From Mesotaenium endlicherianum (lineage: Eukaryota; Streptophyta; Zygnematophyceae; Zygnematales; Mesotaeniaceae): 64,000 nt of DNA. The translations under genes were made by a program, and so were the position numbers. Each line of letters opens with the position of its first letter. Position 1 is the stretch's first letter. Under the pieces are notes generated by a model that saw only the letters and a program-made list of their open reading frames with translations, was not told the DNA's origin and made no database searches. Location: contig WELA01013860.1 of assembly GCA_009602735.1 (NCBI GenBank), positions 44,458 to 108,457 on the forward strand, in the 5' to 3' direction. This document shows positions 35,286 to 46,200 of this stretch, piece by piece.

Positions 35286-36268
35286 ATGGCCAGCCAACAA
35301 GCTTACACTGTTGACCAGGTGAAAAAAATGTCAGAGGAGGAAAGGAAGGTATATACGAGAAGCCAGCTTGCACCATAATTAACATGCATAGTCTTTTTGC
35401 GACCATACTTGTTAAAAGAAAAAGGGTGCTTATTTACAGCGGTGTCTCCAGAAGCAATGCTTTTTTAACATTATCATGGCGTTGAGTTCGTTGCAGGAGC
35501 TTGATCAGAAGGCACGGCAAGGGGACACAATTGTGGAGGGCGGCACTGGTGGGAAGAGTTTAGAAGCTCAGATTCATCTGGCTGAGGGTATGACCTCCAG
35601 GACGCGACCTTTGTTTTCCTACAGGAGTTGCTGAGACTTGTCTTGCTGATTTGTGGATTGTAGGCATGCATTGGGGTGGGCTATGTCTGCACCTAACATG
35701 TACAAAGTCGCATAACTAAGATTCACATTGTCTCTTTATACCTCATGGACAAGCATCGGTTTAACAAGTTACGTAATTCTGTCTGTGATTTAGGCAGAGT
35801 TCAGGCGTGGTTTGCGTGACGTTTGTTGAGGTGTTTCTCTCTGTTTGACATCACCTCAAACATCTCGCAAGAATAAAATGCATTTAAGGGAGATGGCAGC
35901 TTTTCAAAGATCACTGGCCTTGTTAAATTTCGCTGAATACTACTTGAAAGGAATTTGCTGTATACTACTTGGAAAGGAGTCGACATCTTGTCCATGATGT
36001 CCAGTTATGGGCCACGTGGATGTTGTCTCTAAGCAGGCACACCTTCTCGCATGCAGGGACTTCGAGGAATTAAGAACGGTTTGTCCCTTTCATCATTTGT
36101 TGCATTACAGGTCGCAGCAAGGGCGGCCAGAGCCGGGCTCACGAATTAGGAACTGAAGGGTACCAAGAAATGGGAAAGAAGGGAGGTTTGTCCAGCTCAG
36201 GTAGAAGTGGGGAGGAGGCGGCTGAAGAGAAGGGTATTGACATCGACGAATCAAAGTTTACGAAGTAG
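35286..36268 (+). CDS. Group 1 LEA (Em-like) protein, 3 exons
   Basis: Exons 35286-35348, 35497-35587 and 36111-36268 join in phase to give 103 residues. Group 1 LEA (LEA_5/Em) proteins are very hydrophilic, disordered proteins that protect cells during water loss, as in plant seeds. Family signatures are all present in order: [52 protein letters not shown], and the C-terminal GIDIDESKF. There is one copy of the 20-residue group 1 repeat. The N-terminus ([19 protein letters not shown]) is longer than in most seed-plant Em proteins. One intron falls inside the LAEG-R junction. No signal peptide is seen. ABRE-like boxes upstream suggest ABA or osmotic control. Confidence 0.92.
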
Positions 36269-36451
36269 AAATGCTCCAAGCACCAACAGCAGATTTTAAG
36301 AAGGAAAACGCCTTGCGAAGGCTACATTGTAGAGATGAGAGAAAATTATAACAGGTGTACATATATCCATTTGACTCGCAAAGTTGCTGTCACCTAATTA
36401 GTTTGGCAGTGAGGTTGATATTGCTGAGTGTGACTCGTCTGCTATGAAAAA

Positions 36452-36457
36452 AATAAA
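36452..36457 (+). terminator. Putative poly(A) signal of the LEA gene
   Basis: AATAAA lies 184 bases after the LEA stop codon in an A-rich context. Confidence 0.45.
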
Positions 36458-38270
36458 ATCTGAGGGCTTGAATACGACTGTATATAGGATAGGTAACACA
36501 GATCGTGTAGTTTGTAAAGGAGCTGCGCTAAACAATTGGGCAGTCATTGGGGCCATGGTTCTGCTCATGCGCAGAATTACAATGTGCACTGATATTAGTC
36601 TTTGCGCCCAAGGAAAGTAGTATATAAGGAGACCATTCCTCTCAACATCGCTTGCTAGGAGTACACTTTATATATAAAACGCACTTTCATGCAATGAGAG
36701 TGTTGAAAGCTGTTCCTGGTATTGAGACAGGGAACTTCCAGTAAAAATGCTCCTTGACTTGGTGATTGCCCGTGCAGGCCACTTTAAAGGCGTGGTTGAT
36801 CTTGAAACGGCAACGCATTAAATTGATCGTACATTTTTGAAATTGCAGCCTGAATTTGCGGTGCCATTAGGACCTGCATATTATTGAACTCACAAACGTG
36901 CACTAATTCTGAGGGAGCAACAGGCACTTACGTTGCTTTGTTCAATAAAATGTGAAGGGGTGTTGTTGGGCATCAATACCACATCTTTGTTCCAAATTTA
37001 GGGGCTTATCTTCTGGTTGCCATTTCGAAGGTCATACTTTTCCTCTGCTAAAATTGTATAAAATTTGTAAGGAATTTTTGGCCTCATGGACGTTGATTCG
37101 TGCGTCGCAAACTGAGCTGCAGCACAAACCCCAAAACAACTCAGTTTGCTGCTACTGTCCACGTGTCGCTCACGTCCTTATTCCTGTTTAGCCCCTCTCA
37201 AACTCTCCTAAATACAACCAGACTGTTCACCTGTGCCATCTTATGCCTTCTTGTTCTCGCAACTCTTTTTCGAGTGCATAAAGGCCCCTCTTAGAACTTG
37301 CCTTCTTAAAGTTCATTCAGAGGCCAAAGGCGAGGCGGAGCCCCGCCATGCTACTCATGATCGAGAGCGCACCAATGGCATTCTTCCGCCAAAATTAGGT
37401 GAGCAAAGAGAGCCCAGCCACGGCGGACCTCCAACCTATGATTAGCCAAATCGAACAGACCCCCGTCTTGGCAATCTTTTGGCCTGTCCCCGACGGCCTC
37501 TGATATGGTTGCCCTTCCTAGAGCACTCTTTGCAGACACATTCTTCCCTCGCGGGGGTACCACCGGAGTAAGGAGATGCACCCCTCATAAATTGTGTATG
37601 GGGGGTGCCTCAGAATTCCTGTCGATTATATAACTACTTTGAATGAGAAGCGAAGGGTGCTGCCTTTGCGAGGCCTGCTGGGGGTTGTCACCAACCTTCC
37701 GTTCGAATGCTGAGTGATGATGATCGAGATTTCAAGCTTTGACCAGGGCCATATGGTTGGCCCAAATTATTTGGGAGGCACTCCAGACAAATTTTGGTAA
37801 AAGGTTCTCTCCTTCATTGAAAGACTTGAAGTGTAGCTTGCTCCTTGGTAGGGAACTTTAAGAATAATGAATAATACTGGAATTGGACAGACTGAGAGCT
37901 AGGTTTGCATTTGTAATACACCCAGCAAGCAAGGCAGTAGATTGACATAAGAACTGACAACGGGTCCTGTTTTTGTTCAGACAGGCACTATTATGACAGG
38001 CTTCATCCATCCTTCGTTCAGGTCTTTCTAACAACTCTCTTGACTTAAGAGCATCCGACAGCACCTGCATGCAGGCGCTAAATGGTAAATTTTCACACAA
38101 CCACCAACATTTGGCACACCTTTCGCTGTGATCACCAAACATAAACTTACACGAACGTATCCTAAGCTCAATACACACATTTGCCAAACGTCTAGGCACA
38201 CCGCCAATAATAGTGGCCCATCATCCATTGGACAATAAAACTTCGTAACATATGGTGTGGTGGTCCAACC
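36458..38270. other. Intergenic region between convergent LEA and O-fucosyltransferase genes
   Basis: The two flanking genes converge, so both 3' UTRs lie here. I see no exon with splice support, no RNA gene and no element ends. Confidence 0.45.
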
Positions 38271-41200
38271 TCAAATCACCAGATGCAGATTCATGAACGA
38301 CTTGGATTTGACAAGCGTCAGGTCCCCGTCTATGCAAGAGCCCCTCCCGGTTGCCGCCCGTCGTCGATAGATCTCTTGAGAGAATGTTGAGCACGGGTGG
38401 CCCAGAAAGAAGCGCGCCTCGACGCACACCAGCTTCTGGAAGATGGAATCAGCAAAAGGGGCTGTCATGCCCTCCTGCCCTCCTGCTGTGTCGAGGTCCA
38501 GTCGGTGCCAGCTGGGAGCCCACTCATGTGAGCCTTCCGCAGTTTTGACCCTTGGGGCAGTAATCAGCTTCAGGGGCTTGTCATCGGGCCCTGAGTAGGC
38601 TGCACACACGCGCTCACACAAACACGTGGTCAAGCATTCGGATGAGTTCAGATTCTTGCCCTAGCTCCTATGGTCGGCCCTTCTCTGTTCATTGTTTGAA
38701 TGGGCTGCACACACAAATGTACAGAATACAATGAGCCGCAATTTCAAATCTGGTCAGCCATGACCCTTAACCCAGTTTTAGACCTGAGGTTGCACCAAAC
38801 CCTGACCTTAGTCTCTCAAAAAGCATCTGTTGGAGGCGTGCCTGGTGTTTGTAGAGGCACACTCAAGGTGCTCACAAGAAAATAAGCCCTACATTCCACA
38901 GGGGCATGATTTGAGCTTAATCCTCCTTACACATTTAGGCCTCCACGGCAAACTCAAACCCTCCGCAAACGCAGCGAGCCCCTCCGTGGAGGTACCTCAT
39001 CATAAAGCCTGGCAGTGACTTTACCTGGCAGTATCATTTAGCACCTTTGATCGACAACGGCAGGCGTGAGTGGGTCGATAGCCAATGACTCATCAATGGC
39101 ATTCGGGAAAGCAGAAGGACAAGCGGAGGCACCTACCCCTAGTCTAACAATTGGGCTCAACAGTTGCCAGCAGATCCACATCCTGAGAAAGTTACTGAGA
39201 GCAGAAGCAGCAAAAGTTGCCATTTCCATATCAGGACGTCTGCCCACACTTCTTCCACCAGTACCAACTCCAGTGCCACTAGCAGCAGCATTAGTGACAA
39301 GCAGGTGGAGCAAGCAGCAGGGTGAGGGGCAGCCGGAGATGGTGCAAGCTCAACCTACCCTGCAGCAGCTTGCGGAGCACATGGACCTCGAACGCGTGCG
39401 TGTCGGAGGACAGGAACAGCGTGCGCACGCGGCTGCCGCGAAAGCGTTGTAGCAGGAAGCGCGCCACATCCGGCAGCGCCCAGAAGCAGTTGGGCTCGTC
39501 CCTCATCTGCAACCACATGTCGCCCCTGGCAACCCCCGCATGCACAAGGACATACTTGCGCACATGCTAAGGTGTTGGCAGCTGCCCCCAGCAAAAGATG
39601 AGGAGACAAGTGGAAGAACATATTAGACCTGCAGAGACAGGTTGGGGCAAGTGCAGGTGTCAACGTGACAGCTGGGGTGGCTTCATGAAGGAGCAGTAAC
39701 AGGAACAGCCACCTGGCTTGATGGTCTCTGGAAAGGAGTCTTCAGCCTAGCAACCTTGAGCCTAGCAAGCAAAGTGCAGGACAGGCAAAGGGCATCCTAG
39801 GGTTCTGCATATACGTTGCAGGGGAGTGCTCTAAATAGGTGATATCAGGGAAATGATGGACATAGTAGGGCATAGGGTAGAAGTCAAAGAGTGCGGACTG
39901 CAAGCCTAGGGGGCATAGGAGTTTGGAGGATCTTGAGAGCTGAAAGACGTAGGATGCCCTCGTGGGGGGAAGGGAGCTCTAGGCCACTAAAAAGACCACT
40001 TCATATTCCAAGCCTGCCCTAGAGTACTTCAGTGCGTATTCGTGCCCTCGCAGGACGAAACAAACAGCTGCCTGTCACACGTCGCATACAAAAGCAACGG
40101 CTGGCTCCAGAAGACAGCTCCTCTTGGAACCCGGCATGCATATCACTATGGAACCCTCTTTATCTCCCACGCATACACGCAAGTTTTTTATGCATCGCAT
40201 GCATTCACGTATCTTTGCACACGTGGACAATTGCTCTTAGGACCTCACCTTCTAAAGTGCCACGCCACAAAATCCTCGCCAATGCTCCGCACAAAACCCC
40301 TGGCAGCCTCCACAATGGCGTCATGTGGCATGATATAAGAAGCCCCGCACGTCGACTCCAAGGGGGGGAACAGATACACCTCACCGCCGCCGGCCAACTC
40401 AGGCAAGGGAAAGGGCGCCACGTGGATGTTGTACAGGTCGCCAGACGATATTAAGGCAGCAGCTGCGACTGTTGTGCTGCTGTACACTGCCAGAAATGTG
40501 GCCAACGAGACAGCGGCCCAACGCCTTCTTCTACCGATAATTCTATGGTTTACCGGGAACTTGATATCGGGTGCGTTCTCGGCCCATGACGCCTGGAAGC
40601 AGGGGGGCATCCAGCAGATGAGCTCATCCACCGCCACGGGCTTCCCCGTTAACTCCCTGTACTCGTCAAGGGTGATCACGGAGTTGGTGCCGAGGCAGGC
40701 GCGCGCATGTGGCGCATTCACGGCCAGCGCCCACGGCCAGTCATAACGAGGCCCCTTCTGAAAGCTTCTAGGGGGGATCACCAGCGTGCGGTTGAGGAGT
40801 GCAGCGTGGAGGAAGTAGTTGCCCATGCACGCCAGCTATGCACACGGGACGGACACTGCATGTATGTGTCAGGTGCTGCAAATGCTTTTGCTGCTGCTGA
40901 ACGGGATACTTTTCATATATAGTATGTTCAAGGTCGCAACTCAAGGCCAGGTTTAAGTACAACACTGAGAAATAAAGGCAAGTCAAAATCAACATGGTGA
41001 AAGGTGCAGACTGTCTTCACCGTATCTTCCCCATTCTGTCTGCCACCTGCCACAACATCAAGTTGGTGACTTGCACACAAACCAACATCGCCGAGTCAGG
41101 TGCAGCAGTGTCACCATACCTGGTTACTCAGCTGCCCGAACGTGCAGACGGCAAGCATATATTTGCCAGGTGTTGGCTTCCAGGCAACTGTTCTCTTGGG

Positions 41201-41834
41201 GGGCGGCTCGCTGATCTTGCCTAGGGGATCGCTGTCACAAAACGCTGGCCTGCCGTTGACACTCTTGGGCTCCCCGGACAAGAGCCTCCTCTTTGCTGAC
41301 ATAGCAGAGGGAAACAGCAGGGGGGAAGCCCCGCCTGTGTCCATGCCCTGCTGCCCTCCAAGAGTGTCATGCACAACAGGAGCCCTCAACTCTCTCCTGC
41401 CCACATATGCAGGGCGTGGAAGCTGAGCAAGCCCCCCTCCTGCTATAAGAACCATGCAAGTGCAATGCAAAGACAGGCAATGTGAACTTAGCATATAGTC
41501 TCTCCTCGTACAGTCCTAGCGTGATATGAATACTAAAACAGCCACACCTATGATAGTCATCCGGTAAAGCAAATGAAGGGCCCAACTGCGAAGCTCCACA
41601 CATACAGCCAAGAAGAGAGGTGACAAGGAAATGAAAGAGTGACACAGTACCTGTTGTGGCTACCACTTGGGCAAATATTTCAAACGAAGGTTTCCCTGTA
41701 AGATTCCTCGAAGGCGTCGATTCTTCATTGTCAGGAAGAACCCTTGCTGGATATTCGTTCACTTCTAAAGTACAGTATGCAATATGGATGCTTACCAGAA
41801 CGATACACAGGCTGGCAAGATTCCGGATGTTCAT
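38271..41834 (-). CDS. Plant-type O-fucosyltransferase-like glycosyltransferase, 5 exons
   Basis: On the minus strand, exons 41834-41651, 41442-41120, 40835-40249, 39525-39359 and 38599-38271 join in phase (529 residues). Proteins of this GT-B fold family transfer sugar from GDP-fucose or related donors in the Golgi or ER. Residues about 5-22 form a hydrophobic signal anchor, then a luminal stem. The catalytic region begins with KYMLAVCTFGQLSNQ joined across the intron to LACMGNYFLHAALLNRTLVI. It continues with PRYDWPWALAV, the HFRRGD motif at the exon 3/4 junction (about residues 362-367), FWALPDVARFLL, LFLSSDTHAFEV and ARFFLGHPCSTFSQEI near the C-terminus. The Arg-containing HFRRGD and the DTHA and STFS motifs are the family's donor-binding signatures. 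The exon 2 acceptor could be three bases different (41439). The exact acceptor protein or glycan cannot be inferred. Confidence 0.85.
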
Positions 41835-42493
41835 GTACTGAAACAAGCAAGAAAGATTACAATGTTTATCTCTTTTCCCTCTTCTGAGCTTTCATGACAA
41901 ATGCAAATTCAAGGTAGCATGTCTGGGTCAGACTTGAATTGCCATAAAAAGCTCTGTACTCTTAACCTTTTCGTCTTATAAGGCTCTCTTTGGTTATTAT
42001 TAGCTCTAGCAACAGAAACTCGTAAGGTCAAACTGCCTTCCTTGAACTGCACTCCCGATGGAGGTTCCAACGTCTGCAGCATTGAGCGAGTAGAGAGTGT
42101 CACGTTTCAAGTTTCACGAGCTCGTCCAGTAACAAATTATCGCGGACATAAATTCGCAGATAAACAGCTCACTTATGCTTGCTATTGCTTGCTTCAGTGC
42201 TCACAACCGCTCACCACCTCCTTGCCCGACCTTGCTCCAATTAGGTCTGGCCAGGTCTGGCCCCAGCTCTACCCGGGCTTTCTTCCGTGTGACACAATCT
42301 ACACCAGGTGATCCCTGATGTCCCTCGTCCATGGAAATCTACCTCGCGCTACCGTACCGCGCACCGCCGCGCACTAACGCGCACCACCGCGCACTACCTC
42401 GTCCTCTTTTGCCGTCGGCATCGACAAATTCACATCAACTGCGGGTTTGGCAAATGAACCGACATCTAAATGTACATAAACTGACGAGTGTGA
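41835..42493. other. Upstream region of the O-fucosyltransferase gene
   Basis: The presumed promoter of the minus-strand gene lies between its ATG and the start of family-B copy 2. There is a local GCGCAC(C/T)-rich stretch at 42355-42402. I recognise no further feature. Confidence 0.4.
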
Positions 42494-43508
42494 CAATTTT
42501 CGCGACTATTATCCGTTGGACGGTGTCGCACGCGCAGCATAAGCTACGGCCACCTAGTGCTGAAAGTCAACGTTGACTCACCGACCACTTGACTGATTAC
42601 ATCGCAGTCACCGGTTATGTCGGCGTCAAGACCATTGGGAAGGGGTCAATGTCAATGTGCCCCACACCCAGGGATGGGGGAGGTTTTGACAAGACAGTCG
42701 CGAGGCTAGGAGTTGGGGATCAGCAATGAGCCGCCCAGCAAGTACCAGGTCAGGTACTGTGTGACTGGCAGATTAAGCCAGGTCATGGCTGCAATGCCAA
42801 GATAGGTTACGGCCGCCCGGTTGGGAAAACTTGAGCAAGTGGCATTTGCTTGCACGCCGCTTAGGAATTCTTAGCCATGAGCCAATTAGGCGTGACTGCC
42901 AGCTGAGAAGCTAAGCAGCCACGCGCGACAGTCACAAGGTGTGCATGCATGCTGAGTGACTACAAGTTTGAGTTGAGCATGGCTAGGCAGAAGCGACATG
43001 CAGCTAAGTTGTGTGACTAAGCACGGCATTCTCGAAAGATGACGCTGTGTGGTGCCTGCAAAAGGCACGAATCTTGCCTGAGACATGTCATTCACTCTCA
43101 CGCACCTTTGCCAAGAGGCAAAAGGAAAGAGAAGAAGGGCGCGAAGAAGAAGAAGGAGTTCCCAAGGCCATTGGAGGGCCAAAGCCCCACGCTTCTGACG
43201 ACGCTGAAGATTCTTCTGTGTATCATAGATAAGTTAGAATTATAAGAGTTCCCAAGAGGGAATCTCACGGTTGAAGAAGGAGAACTGCAAAATAGAATTT
43301 GGTAGGAGATTAGCACAGAGTCAGCCGAACGCCACAAGTGTATGTGTGAAGCAGCCTTAAAATGGTGAGTTGTGTGTTGATTTCCAAATTCTCAGAAGTC
43401 GCATTCGCATCTCGAAGAGAGAGAGCAGTATTGACAGATAAAGCTCTGAGTGAAGAATTGAGTGAGCCCAGCCTGGCAGTGAAGAGCTGTTAAGGCGCGG
43501 TGTCAAGT

Positions 43509-44229
43509 TGAAATGAATCGGCTTACCAAATAGGCGATTAATAATTAATAAAGATCTTTAGATCAGCAAGTAATCTTTATGGTATTTTCCGTTAACTGGT
43601 TAAACGGCAAAGGACATCACACTAGGTGAATAATATTCGTAAGTCAAATGCGAGTAAACTAGCATCAATAATGCAAATTAGTAAACTCATACATAAGCAA
43701 GGTTAGAAGACAGTGCGTATCGATGGCTTCTCGCCTTGGATTCAGATCCCTCTCAGTAAGCTTGTACAAGAGAGTTGGCCTCGTTTCCGAATGCCGAACT
43801 CGAGAGCAATGCCTAGCATATGTACATGGAATGAGTTTACTGTTCAACGGTCAGTGCGATGGCACCGCCTACCCGGGAGTTAACCACGTTGGTAGGACCT
43901 CGGTCAACCAAATCCACCGCCATCTTCCATCATCCCGAATCGCCATCCATCATAGGGATGTCATCTGGCCATTCATCTAGCATACCACACTTAGATGCAT
44001 ATCGAGGCAATTAGCTGCTACCGAGTACGGAAGTCAGCTTGCTGACACAAGAATGTGTCAGCAAGCTGACTTAAGGTGACCTCAGCCTGCTACTTCGGGA
44101 TGAGTCATTAAACTGATATAAAATATAAAGTCCAGCAGACTGATCATTAACTAGAGTTCAGTAGGCTGAACTTATTTAACTATATTATTTAAATGAATAT
44201 TATGTCAACCAATATACTGATTCATTACA
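43509..44229 (-). repeat. Family-D solo LTR in the leader of family-B copy 2
   Basis: The 721-bp sequence is the complement of the family-D 5' LTR at 55093-55813, with the same length. It is flanked by CAAGT at 43504-43508 and 44230-44234, a 5-bp target duplication. Family-B copy 1 shows the uninterrupted leader. No internal D sequence remains, so LTR-LTR recombination removed it. Confidence 0.93.
44033..44070. repeat. Perfect 17-bp inverted repeat inside the solo LTR
   Basis: GTCAGCTTGCTGACACA at 44033-44049 and its exact complement at 44054-44070 surround a 4-base spacer. The matching place in the 55-kb LTR shows an imperfect version, and a half-site survives near 20843. Confidence 0.9.
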
Positions 44230-44572
44230 CAAGTGAAGAGCTTGACCCAGGCCAGCATAGACGTAGTTTCAGAGTTTTGTAAGCTGACTTGTGGATGTTA
44301 AGCGAAAGCCTGAAGGGCGATTTTCTCTGAATCTGACGTTGCATGTCAAGCTGTTTAGAGTGTGATTTCTGCAAACTACAATTTGCTCACCTGTGAAACT
44401 AAGAACCTTAAGGCATAAAGCCTATGTGGAAGTAAGAGACTTCCGTCCTACTTCTGAGAACTTCAGTTCAGTAGTTCAGGTGAATAGAAATTCCCAAGCA
44501 AATTGGGGATTGAGGCCTGTGAGGGCTGCCGGTGCTCAACCTGGAAGGGGACCCGGAGAAATTCAACTGTAC

Positions 44573-44998
44573 ATGCAGTTGAGGAGTGGAAGACTCTACT
44601 ACCCTGTGGAGCCTGCGGAAGGTTCTGATTCAAGCCAGAATCCACGAGAAAGTGAGAAATCTGAGCACACGGATAACCTGTGGAGTGAGCAACCCTCGAG
44701 AGACGAGTCTCGCCATACTGCCACGAACGGTGAGAATCCGTATAATGCGCGAGCTTTTGTACCCAATTTGGGCAGAGAGCACGACGTGTGGGATAAAGAT
44801 ATTGAGTCTTGGTCACCACTCGAAATCACTGGTGATGATAAGGATGAAAATCCTAAGTTAAAGTTATCTACAAAGTGTTTTAGTGGAAGAATCAGTGGAA
44901 ATAGTCTCACTTTCGAAGAGTTTGATGAGATCTATTGGGCTGACTTCTTTGAGAAATCCAAAAGGATTCTTCTTACACTCAGTCAATCGCTTTTATAA
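44573..44998 (+). CDS. gag: Family-B gag, N-terminal segment
   Basis: An ATG at 44573 opens a frame (MQLRSGRLYYP) that runs 142 codons to TAA at 44996. It is hydrophilic and Ser/Glu-rich, ending in EEFDEIYWADFFEKSKRI. The next frame (from about 44960, +1 or -2) continues with a typical gag, so a frameshift separates the two. It could be a mutation or a programmed site. Confidence 0.6.
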   Translation: MQLRSGRLYYPVEPAEGSDSSQNPRESEKSEHTDNLWSEQPSRDESRHTATNGENPYNARAFVPNLGREHDVWDKDIESWSPLEITGDDKDENPKLKLSTKCFSGRISGNSLTFEEFDEIYWADFFEKSKRILLTLSQSLL

Positions 44999-45000
44999 GC

Positions 45001-46188
45001 TTGGTTCAGTACTTGGACAAGGATGCCTTGTTGCTGTATCGCCAATTTCGGAAGGATGAGAATCTTACCCAGGAATGGGCGTTTGACGAGCAAAAGAAGG
45101 CGAGAGATTTGAAAATCCAGAAAGAGGCTGCGAAAGCCTGCCTGTCCGCTTTGTCATCAGGAAGAGCGATACCTGCTGCACCTGTTGAGAGCGTAGACTT
45201 AGCTGCACTAACACAAGAATTAACAGATGCCATGAAGCAACTCACCGAGGGTCAGCAGCGAGCGGCTACTCGAGATGATGATGCTGGATCTGTCGCAGAA
45301 TTGCGTAAAGTGTGTGCAGAATTGTCTGAAAAGATTGCTAATGCTCAGGAACGAGTAACACGCAGAGCTGCACCTTTTACAGGGCAGCATGGTGATAGTG
45401 TCACCACGGAAGCAAGCCATGCGCAAGCGTTGGCTAGTTGCCGTAGGGATATGGAGGCTGGGGATGACCAGTTAGACTCTGAGCACTGTCTGCGTCGTTT
45501 CTTTAAGTTGCTTGAAGCAACATTCCCAGAGGATCGCAGTCTTAAAGTGCACCGCTATGTGCATTTTGTCCGTCAGAAGAACGAGACAGTGATGGAGGTC
45601 AAATCCAGATTGGTAGACCTTGCCAAGAAGGCAGGAATCTATGAGCCTAGGATTGTGGCTGACAAATTCTTATTGTGTCTGGGTAAAGATACAGATCGGG
45701 AGGTCAGGCCGCACCTATCTGCGAAACGCGGAATCGACTGGAACATCGACGAGGCTGCTGAAATAGCACGCAATGTCGAGGAAGGTAAAGTCTGGTACAA
45801 GGAGGCTTCCAGGACGCTTATGGCTCCTGAGAGAAGGGAGGAATCCTTTCAGCCCAAGGCCAATAGCTCTAATTTTCAGTTTAAGAAAAAGAGCGGGTCT
45901 TTCAATAGGTTTGCTAAGCACGCCAACACTGCTGAGACAGCAGAGGGCTGTTGGAACTGCGGGAAATCAGGACATCAGAAGAGAGATTGTCCGTACCCGG
46001 ATGCTAAGCAATTGTCTGCTAGCAAGGCGCAGGTATGCGCACATTGCAGTAAAAAGGGACACTCAGAAGATGAGTGTTGGTCCAAGAACCCAAATCTGAA
46101 ACCACCATGGGCTAATGCTGCCACGATAGAGGCGGATAAGGGTAAGAAACGGGAGAAAGATAACTCTGGTAACTGGAAGGGTAATTAA
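45001..46188 (+). CDS. gag: Family-B gag, capsid and nucleocapsid segment
   Basis: This 395-residue frame has a coiled-coil-like N-terminal part (about residues 35-125, Glu/Lys/Ala-rich). A retrotransposon capsid-like segment follows (FFKLLEATFPEDRSLKVHRY, VKSRLVDLAKKAGI, KFLLCLGKDTDREVRPHL), then two CCHC zinc knuckles (CWNCGKSGHQKRDC and CAHCSKKGHSEDEC). It ends at TAA 46186-46188. The following protease-DNMT frame is in phase with it after that stop. Confidence 0.88.
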   Translation: MVQYLDKDALLLYRQFRKDENLTQEWAFDEQKKARDLKIQKEAAKACLSALSSGRAIPAAPVESVDLAALTQELTDAMKQLTEGQQRAATRDDDAGSVAELRKVCAELSEKIANAQERVTRRAAPFTGQHGDSVTTEASHAQALASCRRDMEAGDDQLDSEHCLRRFFKLLEATFPEDRSLKVHRYVHFVRQKNETVMEVKSRLVDLAKKAGIYEPRIVADKFLLCLGKDTDREVRPHLSAKRGIDWNIDEAAEIARNVEEGKVWYKEASRTLMAPERREESFQPKANSSNFQFKKKSGSFNRFAKHANTAETAEGCWNCGKSGHQKRDCPYPDAKQLSASKAQVCAHCSKKGHSEDECWSKNPNLKPPWANAATIEADKGKKREKDNSGNWKGN

Positions 46189-46200
46189 AAATATGATGCT

